From Chamaecrista fasciculata (taxonomy: Eukaryota; Streptophyta; Magnoliopsida; Fabales; Fabaceae): 64,000 bases of DNA. Of the stretch, positions 37,554-48,980 are shown piece after piece; position 1 is the first letter of the stretch, and every line of letters starts with the position of its first letter. Location of the stretch: the NCBI GenBank assembly GCA_003254925.1, contig QANZ01030535.1, forward strand, positions 186,001 through 250,000, written 5' to 3'. Made by a program: the position numbers and the translations under genes. Under the pieces are notes generated by a model. The model had not been told where the DNA came from, did not search any database, and saw only the letters and a list, made by a program, of their open reading frames with translations.

Positions 37554-39049
37554 TAGGCCAAAGTCCTATTTTGGTCCCCCAGTTATGCTCAGTGTTTCAA
37601 ATTGGTCCCCTAGTTATTTTTCATTCCATATTGGTCCCCCAGTTATGCAAAATTTGACATAGTTGGTCCCTCTAACAGTTTCCATCCATTTTTCCGTTAA
37701 AAATAAGACAAAATTGATTTTTAACTACTAAAAGTTTAAAAATTTTGCATCAAAGACCTTTTTTTCTATAATAGAACCAAAATGTATTAAAGAAGAAATA
37801 CATGGGTTTTAGTTTATTTTACATGAGTATTTCAATCCAAGACAGAAGAAATGAATGATTGAATGAACAGCCATGAAAATCAAATTACACGAAGAAGAAG
37901 CTCCATTCCATTTTCATTGAAAACTAAACCAAAGGAAGCAAATCTCTGTTGAAGAAATCAGTCAAGCAGTGAATCAAATCTTGTGTCTTCTCACACCACA
38001 AATCATGCAAATGAAAACAATGATCCTCACCTTCAGTCTCATAAATCTCAACGATACCTCTCCACCTACTTCTGCTCAACACATTATAGTAAATCCATCC
38101 TCTCTCTTTCAACACATCCTTCTCCGCCACACACACCACCACCCTCCGGCAACCCGACATCTCCAAACTCAGAGCTCCATCAGCAACCGGATTAATCCTC
38201 GGGTCATCCTGATCTGGATTCGACGGACACACAAACGACCACAATCGATCGCAAATCGCCTTACTCTCAAGGTCAGAATCAGAATCTGATCCCCAAAAAT
38301 ACGGATGAACCAGTGCAACCCTGAGGATTTTTAGATCCAGATCCAGATCTGAAAATTTGTCAGATTATAGATCTGGATCTTGATCTGGATCTCCGATCGC
38401 CATAGCCAGATTATGAGCTATATTGGCTCCGTTTGGAGGGTAGGGTAGGGTTCAGAGAGAATGGTTAAGTCCTTCAATGAAACAGCGCAATTTGGAGGGT
38501 CGATGATTGCAGGGACGATGTCGGTGCCGCGGAATCTCTCGACGGTGCCGTCTTTGAAGATGCGGAGGAAGCCGGTGAATTTGGAGACTACTTTGGTGTT
38601 AATGGAGGAAGAAGAGCTTGATGATGATGATGACTCCATTATCAATTAATTCTCAGACGGCACAAATTAAAGTGAGGAAGCAGATTGGATTAATACTATA
38701 AACGATAAATTAATACTCAATTTAATGTGAGGCCTCTTTCTGGGAAATGTTAAAGTATTTGGATTGAAATAGTGATGTAAAATAAACTACAATCCTTATA
38801 TATTTTTTCTTTATTACATTTTGGTTCTATTATAGAGAAAAAGGTCTTTGATGCAAAAATTTTAAACTTTTAAGAGTTAAAAATCAATTTTGTCTTATTT
38901 TTTAACAGAGAAATGGATGGAAACTGTTAGAGGGACTAACTTTGTCAAATTTTATATAACTAGGGGACCAATATGAAACAAAAAATAACTGGGGGGCTCA
39001 TTTGGAACATTGAGCATAACTGGAGGATCAAAATAGGACTTTGGCCTAT
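37554..39049. mobile_element. Large foldback element carrying a carboxylesterase fragment
   Basis: Starts TAGGCCAAAGTCCTATTTTG and ends with its inverse (CAAAATAGGACTTTGGCCTA). The arms, about 290 bp each (37554-37842 and 38759-39049), pair with many matching blocks. The ~915-bp core holds a truncated carboxylesterase gene on the minus strand. Flanks are TA-rich, so a TA target site is possible but unprovable. It sits in the ankyrin-gene intron 37361-39069. A related empty family member is at 60404-60934. Confidence 0.8.
37924..38639 (-). pseudogene. Carboxylesterase (CXE / 2-hydroxyisoflavanone dehydratase-like) with catalytic core deleted
   Basis: N-terminal part (ATG at 38639): MESSS repeat, then VSKFTGFLRIFKDGTVERFRGTD, typical of plant CXE proteins, stopping near 38418. 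The C-terminal part begins about 38322 with RVALVHPYFWG and runs to LLPLV (stop at 37924). It keeps the acid (DPRINPVADGA) and base (EGEDHCFHLHD) of the catalytic triad. The middle (~130 residues in the family), with the HGG oxyanion motif and the GDSAG nucleophile serine, is missing. In its place are ~90 bases with hairpin-like AGATCCAGATC repeats. It cannot be an active esterase. It lies inside a foldback element, which suggests capture by that element. Confidence 0.85.
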
Positions 39050-39435
39050 ATATATATATATATATATACCAAAATGGTCTCCGGCGATTGCACAGTGAAG
39101 AATAGTGTCACCGTTGTTCCTTCTACAGTTATCATAGTAGGGGAAAGAAGAGGAAGAGGAATTTCGGATAGAATGAAGGCAAAGAAAAGCTTGTTTTATT
39201 CTCCTGGTACATTCTAATCACCTCTCTCCATCTCCCTTTCATCGCATAAATAAACACTTCCTTCCTGCTTCTCTCATCCATCGTCTATCTAATTAATCTG
39301 CCTTTTAATTTTTCTCACTTCCTCAATTCCCTTCCTTTAATTTATGTTTCCTCACTCAGTTCATACTTCTTATATACACATTTTTTATTGACAAAATGCT
39401 TCTTCAAGTAATCAATCTTTAAATAATCAAAAGAT

Positions 39436-39860
39436 AGAAGTACTATTGATACCTCGAGGCATTTTCAGTTATACCCTCAACGTTTTATATTTAAGTTAAT
39501 TATACCCCAACCTCTAACTAATTACAGAATAGTATAGAATGTTTATCATCTTTAACAAACAGATCCTTAGAAGTCATTAACAATCCTCCTTCTCTTGCCC
39601 TAAAACATCACTACCACACTTCGTCAGGGACTCGTAATTAGTTAGGAACTTGTGTAAAAGAAAAATCTTGAGAGAATGGAGAGTTTCTAAATAATGGAAA
39701 CTTAAGAACCTTAAAACAAAAAAAAAAAGTGATGAACTGGGGTATAATTGACTCAAATGTAAAACATTGAGGGTATAATTGAAAAAAAAACGTTGGGGAT
39801 ATAACTGAAAATTACCCCATAGTTGGGGAGTGCTAACAGTACTTTTGTCATAATCAAAAT
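39436..39860. repeat. Foldback element
   Basis: Left arm AGTACTATTGATACCTCGAG, CAGTTATACCCTCAACG; right arm CGTTGGGGATATAACTG, ending AACAGTACTTTTG. It lies just upstream of ankyrin exon 1. Confidence 0.6.
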
Positions 39861-40231
39861 ATACTACTTTGTTCTTGAATTATTGTAATTGCCAAAGATT
39901 TGGTTCCTAAGTCAAATTTAAGGATCAAATAGTATATATTTAATACAAACTCAGGGACCAAAAAGTATAATAATATTAGTTTAAATTTAAGGACCAAATA
40001 ATATTAATTTATTACAAATTAAGAAACTAAAAAATATATAATTAATTCAAATTTAAGGGCTAAATCGATACTAGAGACTGAATAGTTGATAATTAAAATA
40101 TTTTAAAATCTAAATCATATATTTTAGTTATTAAAAATTAATTAATTGAGTCGATATAAATTGAGAAAGATTTCTCTTTTTTATTTATCAGTAAAGAAAG
40201 GGGTTGCGGTGTTATCAAGTTATTCCAATAA

Positions 40232-40266
<35 letters not shown>

Positions 40267-40491
40267 AGAGGGAATGATTATGGGTAGGTGAATAAAGAGG
40301 CAAAAGACCAAAAGTTAAAAAGAGAAAGGCTAAAGATGAAAGAAGAATATATATAGAAGAATATAATGTTTTTCATCCTCATACGAATGGAGGGATTTTT
40401 TGTTTATTATTCTTTCTGCCGGGAATTATTGTTGCCGTCTATCTTTAATCTTTATCTTAAAGTAAACAAACTTAACAAAGGCACCACCACC

Positions 40492-41300
40492 ACTAATGCC
40501 AATATGCCATACTTCAAGCAGCATATACAAGAAAGTCCTAAAAAATGTATTCTCTCTTGGCCATTTCCATCACAAGAAAGTCCTAATTCATTCAAACATT
40601 TTGCATCTTACATATTCTTTGTGATTTGATTTAGGTGTTACAGTACTTGTTGTCTATGCAATGAGAAATCACACAACTTAGTTCTTAAATTATGTGTGAA
40701 TGTCCTAAATCTCTCTACGTTGCTGCCATGTTGATGTGGACAGATACAAAATAGAATAGAGAATAGAGAAGAACAGTAGAGGGAAAGAAAGAACACTGTT
40801 AGATAAAGAAAAGAGTGTAATGTGTATTCAATGTTTTCTTCAGGTGACCTACATGAATAAGAAAATCAATAGTAAATATAAATATCTGAAATTTAGCTAA
40901 ATTACCAAATTGGTCCCTGGATTATTGGCTCGCTGACAGATTGGTCCCCGAATTTAGAAAATTGACAAATAGGTCCCTGAATTTTTCTAACAAGTCAAAT
41001 AGGTCCCTGAATTTTTCTAACGTTAGTCAAATAGGTCCCCGAATAACATGCACAGAAGGACCTATTTGACAAACATTAGAAAAATTTGGGGACCTATTTG
41101 ACTCGTTAGAAAAATTCGAGGACCTATTTGTCAATTTCCTAAATTCGGGGACCAATCTGTCAGCAAGTCAATAATCCAGGGACCAATTTAGTAGTTTACT
41201 CAATTATATCCTTACAATGGTTGCTTTAAAAAATATAATCTCCACTCGTTTGAGTGGAAATTTCGCTGCCAATCTTTTGATCTATTCTCTTTTTGCCAAT
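40492..41300 (+). repeat. Dispersed repeat, copy B, split by a foldback
   Basis: Matches the HACL-intron copy at 28066-28610. The match breaks at about 40902 and resumes at about 41203, the gap being the foldback 40903-41200. Copy A therefore shows the uninterrupted arrangement. Confidence 0.8.
40903..41200. mobile_element. Foldback element (~300 bp) with a readable empty site
   Basis: The arms pair end to end: ACCAAATTGGTCCCTGGATT and CTGACAGATTGGTCCCCGAA on the left, TTCGGGGACCAATCTGTCAG and AATCCAGGGACCAATTTAGT on the right. The unoccupied homologue (28510-28525) reads GCTAAATTGTATCC; here GCTAAATT precedes and CAATTATATCC follows the element, so AATT is a possible short target duplication. 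Confidence 0.8.
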
Positions 41301-43203
41301 TCGAGTTACAAATTGTTCTTGACAAACTCATTTTCTGTTCAGTTAAGACCATTAACAAATAAGGTCAAATATCGGACAAAAAAAAACAAGACCAAATAGT
41401 ATTTCGAAAGTGAATTTAGTCAAAACATCAATATCAGCTATATATATTAATTTCTCTTTCCGAATTCCTACTAATGTTATTGATATCTCCTTCGACACCT
41501 ACCACACAATATCATCTGAAACCCACTCAAGAATACATTTTTTTTCATTATAGTCCTCCCATTCTACCTTGTGGTTAGTAATTAGTAATTCCTTCCCCTG
41601 TGCTAAATTCCTTGCCTATATATATACATATACAAAAATCATTTTGTGTTGCAACTACACTGAGTGAAGGTTGTATTGTAGGAAAAATTAAGATTGCTTA
41701 CTAATAATAATTAGTTAATTGATACAACCCCAAATCTTTGATTTGACATTCACCACGATTTTTAGTGCCCGCGATCACATAGGTTGGCTTTGCACTACTT
41801 TTCTAACCTTGGGCGAACATTGTAATATGGAGATCATCACCTATACTGCAGGATTGCAACTAAATCCGTAAGGGAATGCCTTAATGTCAATTGATGTACT
41901 TGAGTCATGACGAGAACCCATATCAAAAGACTAACCTATTAGGTGGAAATTAGGTGTCACAACTTAAATAACCCTTAGTTTTCTTTGTTTATCGAATGTG
42001 AAACATATCATTAATTCTCTTTTATTTTTATAATATAAAAAATAAAGAGTAAACATATAAATTGATCATTAAAAGATACATGAGTTAATAAATCAATTTT
42101 TAAGACTCAATTTTGTACTATTTAATCCCTTAAAGTTGTGAAAACAAGTACATTTTAATTATTTTTGCTTTGCAAGGTAGTTTTTAAAAAAATGGGTTCA
42201 AATGATTAATTATTTTTTTTACAAAATTGTTACATCCACAACTTTTAAGGATTGAAAATGTGTAAACTATACTTTTAAGACTTAGTTATCAACTCGTGTA
42301 ATTCTCAATAATTAAACTGTAAGTTTATTCAAAAATTAAATTTTAAAACATTATATGTTTTCATTTTTTTGATTTGAAGTTTAAGAACCAATTTTTGGAA
42401 AAAAATGGTGGATGGGCCGTAGGTAGACCCATGGGCTCATTTGCCTATTGGGCCAGTCTATTTGCATTTCCAAGATCCAAAACATGCTTAGTCCTAATAT
42501 GATATCTCTATCCGAAAGCACAAAATTTAATGCATTACTTTTCTCTACTACACTAATGTTTTCTTTTATTTTGCCAAAATAATGTTTTCTTTTTGGGGTT
42601 ACTCGTCTAAGAGTTTGACTGCACAAGCATTTGAGCTTTTAATGACTAGGGGTTCCTTTGGTACTTAAATAGGTATGTAAAGTAAAGTGTTTTATAATGG
42701 AAAAATTAAGAGAGAAAGGTGAATTTCTAGCTATTCAATGCTGTGGGATTCGGGAAAGATTTCAAAGTTCAACTACCATCATCAAAATTAAAAGGTATTT
42801 CATGTGGTTCTAATATAATAATGATTCGTGTTGGAAAATAAGATTTTTTGATATAATGTGTTGGAAAATAAGATAAAAGGCTAATAATTAAGGTAGTCCT
42901 AATAAAACTTAGTCCTATTTAACCTTACGTACTTTAACTATAATCAGGAAAAAAAATCAAATTAAATCATTAATAAAACATTTTAACTCGATCCTAAATT
43001 TTTTTTAGTAGGATTGATGGTCTGGTCTATGAGATCTGACATATTTTGACAGTTTTAATATTAAACTCTATAAATTAATGTATATATAAATTTTGAGATT
43101 AATTATTCTTGCAAAACTTTATATATTAATACAGTGTGAAACATAAAAAAGGAAATGAAAAGTTAAATAATTCTAAGTTTAGTTTATATTTATATTATAC
43201 GTG

Positions 43204-43871
43204 ATTTTGAACAGGGGTGAGCAAACCAACCCGCCAACCCGCGAGCTCGCAGAAACCAACCCAACCCGTAGCTATGGGTTGGGTTGATTTGGGTTTGCGG
43301 GTTGGTTTGGGCTCAAAATTTCCAACCCGCACACTTGCGGGTTGGGTTGCGGGTTCGAAGTTTTTCAACCCAACCCAACCCGCGAGCCCGCATGTAAATT
43401 TTTTTTTATTATTTTTTATACATGTTTAAGTATTTTTATATAAATTTTGTATGTTTTCTTATGTATTTATATTATTAGTTCTTTATAAATAAGATATTTT
43501 GATTTTAAAATTTACATAGTTACATATATCTATTACATTTATATATGTTATGGAATATATTTTAATTGATTTATATTTATATATATAAAATATATATTTT
43601 TGTAACTTTTTTTATGTGAAAGTTTTTTTATTCACTACTTACAAATTTATAATAATATTTTTCTTTAATGAAAATTAAAAAAAAAAATTACAAACTCAAC
43701 CTGCGGGTTCAACCCAACCCAACCAGCAACTTTGCGGGTTGGGTTGGTTCAGGTTGAATTTTAAAAATTATAAAACTCAACCCAACCCAACTCGCAGATT
43801 GATGTGCGTGTTGGGCTGGGATTTTCCCTCAACCCACCCCAACCCAGCCCGCGCTCACCCCTAATTTTGAA
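43204..43871. mobile_element. Non-autonomous hAT-type element (652 bp) with 8-bp TSD
   Basis: The element 43212-43863 is flanked by the perfect 8-base duplication ATTTTGAA (43204-43211 and 43864-43871). Ends CAGGGGTGAGC and (inverted) TAGGGGTGAGC. Subterminal regions are packed with CAACCCGC / GCGGGTTGGG words in both orientations; the centre is AT-rich. No transposase. A second copy is at 58935-59498. Confidence 0.88.
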
Positions 43872-43963
43872 GTCTTCTAATAATTGATCTCACAGATCGT
43901 ATATAAAAATAACATTTCACGTGAAGTCATGAAATATATTTAAAAACATAAAAAAGAACAATG

Positions 43964-44028
43964 TGATAAAGTTCAATAATTTTTTTTTGCCCCTTCTGTT
44001 TACCAAAAAAAAAAGTTCAATAATTTTT
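43964..44028 (+). repeat. Micro-insertion flanked by ~16-bp direct repeats
   Basis: AAGTTCAATAATTTTT occurs just before and just after a ~27-base insert ending TTCTGTTTACC plus an A run (second copy at 44013-44028). The same layout as the other micro-insertions; exact edges are blurred by T and A runs. Confidence 0.6.
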
Positions 44029-44458
44029 CAAAACAATATTTTTATAAATATTAAGATGTAAGGTTTTTGGTTGTGATGGATGCATGCATATGTGGATGAT
44101 GTTAATTAACGCGTGAGGTTTTTGATACACGCATGCATGTAGGATCTTTATCTTTCTCAGTTTGATTCCCCCCCGCCTTTTATATATAGATATACAGGTC
44201 CATCTCAATGTCCAACTAACTATTTTCTTTTTCGTTTTTTACTTTGAATTTGTGAACCGTTAATTGTGGCGTCTTTGGATAATATTTGCGGGAACAATGA
44301 AAAACAAAAGAATATAATGAATAGTAACAATTTTTGGACTTTTCATATATATATATATATATATCTTTCGGTAATCCTTTGAGAACTTGAGTTCATGACT
44401 TTGCGAGGGACTATATATTTTCTGCCAGTTATTATCCCTGTTGATTTATAACGTATTA

Positions 44459-44885
44459 TTGGTTAAAATGCACTTTTAGTCCCATAAATTTTACTCAGGT
44501 CTCAATTTGGTTCCATAACTTTTTTGTTGCACTTTTAGTCCCATATCTTTGCAAAAGGTTGCAAATTTGGTCTCATATCTTCTGGTCAGGTTGCAGAATT
44601 AGTCTCATATCTTTGCAAAAAGTTTCATGGTCCATCTCATCTAATCCAAATATATGAGACCAATTCTGCATCTGACCCAAAGATATGGGACCAATTCTGC
44701 AATCTGATCAAAATATATAAGACCAATTATGCAACATGACCCAAAGATATGGGACCGAAAGTGTAACACATGACCAAATCTGCAACTTGAGCAAAAGATA
44801 TGGGATCAAAAGTGCAACAAAAAGTTATGGGACCAAATTGAGACTTTAGTAAAAGTTATGGGATCAAAAGTACACTTTAGCCAAT
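44459..44885. repeat. Foldback element
   Basis: Left end TTGGTTAAAATGCACTTTTA; right end AAAGTACACTTTAGCCAA. Shares inner words (CTCAATTTGGTTCCATAA, AGATATGGGACCA) with 31805-32228 and 62191-62612. Confidence 0.7.
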
Positions 44886-45074
44886 ATTATTTGATATGAT
44901 AGCCTTATTAGATTGTCATCTTTAAACAATACCATGGGTGTCTTTTAAATTATTTCATGACGATCGTCCCCTCATGTCGGAAGAGGATTCTCTATTGTAC
45001 AACAAAGAACTAATAATATTTTGTCATGTGTACAGAACCCTCTAAAATTAGCTAAGTTCACTATAAGTTTTCAC

Positions 45075-45577
45075 TCTAAAGATACGAGTCCCACATCGGG
45101 TGGTTAGCTGAATGTAAAGCACCATATAAGGCCTTGGGCTTTCCGACCTCAACAGCTAGCTTTTGAGTTATAGTTCTCTTAAAGGTTTATACTCGTATCG
45201 TATCAATTGGTGTTTTTATTGAGAGCTGACCGAAACGGAGGGGGCAACCTATAGGCTGGATTAAAGTGCGATGCGTCATGCCGAATACTGAAAGTTGTAT
45301 GGAGCTGCCAAAAGTGAAAAGGGCAGTACGATGCGTCGTGCCGAATACTGAAAGTTGTATGGAGCTGCCAAAAGTGGAAAGGGCTATCAATGAACTAATG
45401 TCAATAGTGTGGGCCGTGGATGTCGGCTTTCAAAGGGGTATGTAATAATACGAGTACCACATTAGGTGGTTATTAGCTGAAGGTAAAGCACCATATAATT
45501 AAGGTCTTGGGCTCTTCAACCTCAACAATTAACTTTTGAGGTGTAGTTCTCTTAAAGACTTATAATCGTATTGTATC
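45075..45577 (+). mobile_element. TRIM-like miniature LTR retroelement
   Basis: Two ~135-base direct repeats (45075-45205 and 45441-45577) share ATACGAGT, CCACAT, GGTGGTTA and AAAGCACCATATAA and end GTATCA. Directly after the first is ATTGGTGTTTTTATTGAGAGC-like sequence, a degenerate primer-binding site. Just before the second is a purine tract (CAAAGGGGTA). The 235-base interior has no coding capacity and holds a 60-base tandem repeat (about 45267-45390). Repeats differ at many positions, so the insertion is old; no clear target duplication. Confidence 0.7.
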
Positions 45578-47093
45578 ATTATTTGAGCTCGTTGAAGATT
45601 TGAAGTATAGTCGTTTTCCTTTGGCTTCATCCTAATTTATATATATATGGAATTAGGATGAAGATTTGAAGTTTGTGAATGATAATGGATTAGTGTGGGT
45701 CGGACCACTTCTGGTGGCATTGACGAAAAAGAAGAAAGGAATTGCATGTGGTCACAACAAGAATACTCAACTAACACAGACTTTTGCTGCACTGAACAGA
45801 CCAAGTCTTAAAAAAGTCTTCACATTTTCAATCTTCACGTACATATGCTTCACGTTTATTTCCTTATTATGTTCAATTAAATGAAGCTAAATCTATGATA
45901 TATAGAGCTAGTTAATTAGCTAGCTACATGAACTTGTTTCCATTTCCATAAAAGTAAAACCCTATAATAAAACAAGTTCTTTTTATCTTCTTCTCTAACT
46001 CTACCATGTCTACTAATTAAGTGTGACCATAAACACTTAGAGGATGTTGAGTCTAATTAATGTGACACTATCCCGTAAACTTTAAGGAGAAAGCAAAATG
46101 AAAAATATAGGGTATGTTTAATTCTTTTTTATATATGACAAATATCAGGGACTAAAACAGAATCAAAAAATACTTTTAGAGACCAAAATAAAATTTAGGA
46201 GAAATATTATGGACCAAAATGATGTTTTGACCTAACATTAATATAATTTAACTTAAATTCATTAATTTTTTTTTAAAAAAAATTCACGTTTTTTTTTATT
46301 TTCAATTTTTTAATTCGTTTTTATCAACCAGATTTTCTTTTCTTTTAATATTTCAAAACAATCTTTAAACCAAATTTAAAATTTAATTTTAAATATACAA
46401 TAATATGAACAAAATCAAGCAAGCCATTCTACACCCTAGTTTTTTTGTTTATTATTTTTCAAACTAAATTTATATAAAGTATCTTTATAGTTTTACTGTG
46501 AAATCTTTTAATAAACAAATGAGATAAGGTATAAAGTTTTTTAATCATCAATTATATAAAAAATGGAGTATTAAACATTTAAACATAATTCTTTATAGGA
46601 CTAATCGTCATATAAAAGAGTATACAAACATAAAAACTTTCAATTAAAGTTTAAAGAACCCTATAATAAAGTATAAAAATCTTTATATATTAATTTTTTT
46701 TCCTTATTCTTCTTATTTTCTCCTATTTTATACTTTGGAGAATTCAAAGTGGCAAACTTTAATTTATTCCCCCACTCCCATTTCCCTCTTGAAGGTTCTA
46801 CACAATAGAGGCCAAATACAAATTATAACCCACTAGTACAAACCACATACATATTTTGACTATGACCTAACATAGTGTAGTGTTTTAATGATTTACACGA
46901 GTTTGTATATGATTTTGGGACTACTTGGACCACTTTAATTTAAAGCTTTCTTTTTATCTATTTTTAGTAAGAATAAAATATTTTGGGACTACTTGCTTTG
47001 TTTCCACTTTGTAACCCAAAGTTTTTTTTTTCTTTTCTCTATGTGATGAGTACTGTTAAATTTTAATATACATGGTAGTATGAGAAAATATTG
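45578..47093. other. Intergenic AT-rich region
   Basis: Short fragments of foldback arms (about 46145-46235, CAGGGACTAAAAC and GACCAAAATGATG type words) and otherwise plain AT-rich DNA. No gene seen. Confidence 0.5.
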
Positions 47094-47136
47094 GTCTCAA
47101 TCTCTTTTATTTTTCTTAACAAAATAGTCTCAATCT
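47094..47136 (+). repeat. Possible micro-insertion with 10-bp direct repeats
   Basis: GTCTCAATCT at 47094-47103 and 47127-47136 around a 23-base insert ending AACAAAATA. This is the weakest member of the set, since the repeat is short. Confidence 0.4.
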
Positions 47137-47542
47137 AACCAAAAAAAGATTTGTGGTAAAAGAATCAGTGACTTAAGAGATTTTAAAAGAAGTACAATCT
47201 AAGAAAAAAAAATGAGAAGACCTAAGACTTTTGAGACTAAAACAAGAACACATACCTAAGATCACGAAGTAAGTTACAATTAGACTGTTTTAGTTGGATT
47301 CAAAGAAGAGTAGTAGAGATTAAAAATCTCGTATCGCAAAAATAAGAGAAAAAAAATATATAATATGCTTGGGAAGATATTAGTTGTACCTTTGGTCAAA
47401 TAAACATTTTTCATATCTATACTCATACACTAGCGTAAAGATAAATTTGTGCTAGCTAGCTAGGATCATCAAACTTCAATAATATATACATGTAATTTTG
47501 ATTTTCCAAAACTAAATATTGTGTACAACAACCTGTTTGACT

Positions 47543-48162
47543 CAGGGATGGCAACGGATAGGGTATCCTATATTTTGTTATTACCCGTATCCATTCATTT
47601 TATCCAATATCCGTACCTTACCCATATTCAATAAATTAATATTCGTATCCGCACCCTATTTGATATCCAGTATTCGAAATACCCGAAATATCCGAAAAAA
47701 TATGGATATAGGATAGGATATCCTATTTTATAAATCGAATATAATGAGTACCCAACATCCATTATCCACCAACTAATATCAATAAATAAAATTTGTTACT
47801 TATTTATGTTTTAAATTTATTTTTTAATATTAGAAAATTAAATATAATAAAACTAAAAGATGATTATATATAAATATAATCAATTAAATTTAAATAATTA
47901 TATATAAAATATTAAATTGAATGTAAAATATAAAATTTAAATAAGTAATAGGGTATCGGATATCGGGTACCCTAACTATCTGTTCATTTCGGACGAATAT
48001 AGGGTATCCGAGGGCAATATCCGTATCCGCCTAATATCCGAAAAATATTTAATTTTTACTATCCGTTTCCTATCCGATATCCGGTATCCGACGAATCTCG
48101 GATAGTTTTTTCAGATGGATACGGGCAGGTACCTTAACTATCCTAAGAAATTGCCATCCCCA
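47543..48162. mobile_element. Non-autonomous hAT-type element (~620 bp)
   Basis: Ends CAGGGATGGCAA and (inverted) TGGGGATGGCAA. Subterminal zones are full of GGATAT, GGTATCC and TATCCG words in both orientations around an AT-rich centre. Terminal sequence resembles the element at 30683. I could not find a convincing 8-base duplication. Confidence 0.7.
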
Positions 48163-48980
48163 GTTGGCTGACCTTTAAGCCAACTTTCTCCCGGTACCAA
48201 TATGATACAAGAGCTACAGAACTATTATTGACTGTTTGTGTTATTTTTATATTTCTCTCTTTTATTTTTCACTAATATAACTTCAATATCTCTCTTTTAT
48301 TTACCCAAATTACTAATATATCTATATTCAACTACCTATAATTACCTATACTCTTTCTCAAATATAAAAAAATTATTTAACAAAATAATAATTTTCAATA
48401 CTATTTTTGTCCATATATTCTCGGAAGACTATGATGATCCCAACGATTCCAACGTCCAGATTTCAAACTGGCCACTTTATTGCAAATTAATTACATCTCA
48501 AGATTGGCCTTTATATATTTAAAAATCATGATTACACTGAAAAAATCATGAACAAATTAAAGTTAGGTGGCTTGCGAACAATATTAAAAAAATAATTTTG
48601 ATTCGAATGATAAAGATGAGAAGGCTATAATGCATGAAAGCTTAATCTATATATTGAACTCATTCACATGATTAAGTATATCAATCATGAAAAGGAACAT
48701 GCAAATCAATCTTAATTATGTTGAAGCAATCCGTTATAATAATAAATTGATTGATAGGGGACAAAATTAATTAACATTCAACGAATTAGCATATCACCAA
48801 TCCATTTTCTTATATGATTAGAAAGTATCATTTACATATTTATTTAACAGTCTAATAAGTAGTGATTAATCTTTGTTTGAATTGAAAGTCTTATAATGAA
48901 AACAAAATTATCATAAAATAAAATTTAAATTTGAGACCTTACTGATCTATTCATAAATATTAGAGTGCCTATGGGCCAAT
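48163..48980. other. Intergenic AT-rich region
   Basis: No recognisable gene or repeat structure. The longest frame (48238-48522) is low-complexity and not supported as coding. Confidence 0.5.

Larger units (their letters stand above)
32266..39281 (-). pseudogene. Ankyrin-repeat/PGG-domain membrane protein (ACD6/ITN1-like), probably a pseudogene
   Basis: Minus-strand exons: 39070-39281, 37211-37360, 36295-36437 (acceptor uncertain), 36051-36143, 35117-35224, 34757-34981, 33801-34129 and 32266-32856. Other junctions keep one frame. Recognisable parts: an N-terminal start (MDERSRKEVFIYAMKGRWREVIRMY), ankyrin units ([62 protein letters not shown]), then a PGG domain with about four membrane spans (VAALIATVAFATTAAVPGG onward) ending KAPRR. 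In exon 1 the start frame runs straight into a segment normally ~90 residues downstream (QAFLCLHSI), one base out of frame; the start frame then hits TGA. This internal deletion plus frameshift argues for a pseudogene. The family acts in plant defence and salt signalling. Several introns hold foldbacks. Confidence 0.8.
39282..42600. other. Intergenic, repeat-rich region upstream of the ankyrin gene
   Basis: Holds a foldback (39436-39860), a (TA)n tract (about 40235-40264), copy B of the dispersed repeat (40492-41300) and otherwise AT-rich sequence. No gene recognised. Confidence 0.55.

Noticed and set aside
43217..43429. Frame encoding repeated QPT/GWV-like words (also at 58927-59194)
   Set aside because: It is translation of the subterminal CAACCCGC arrays of the hAT elements.
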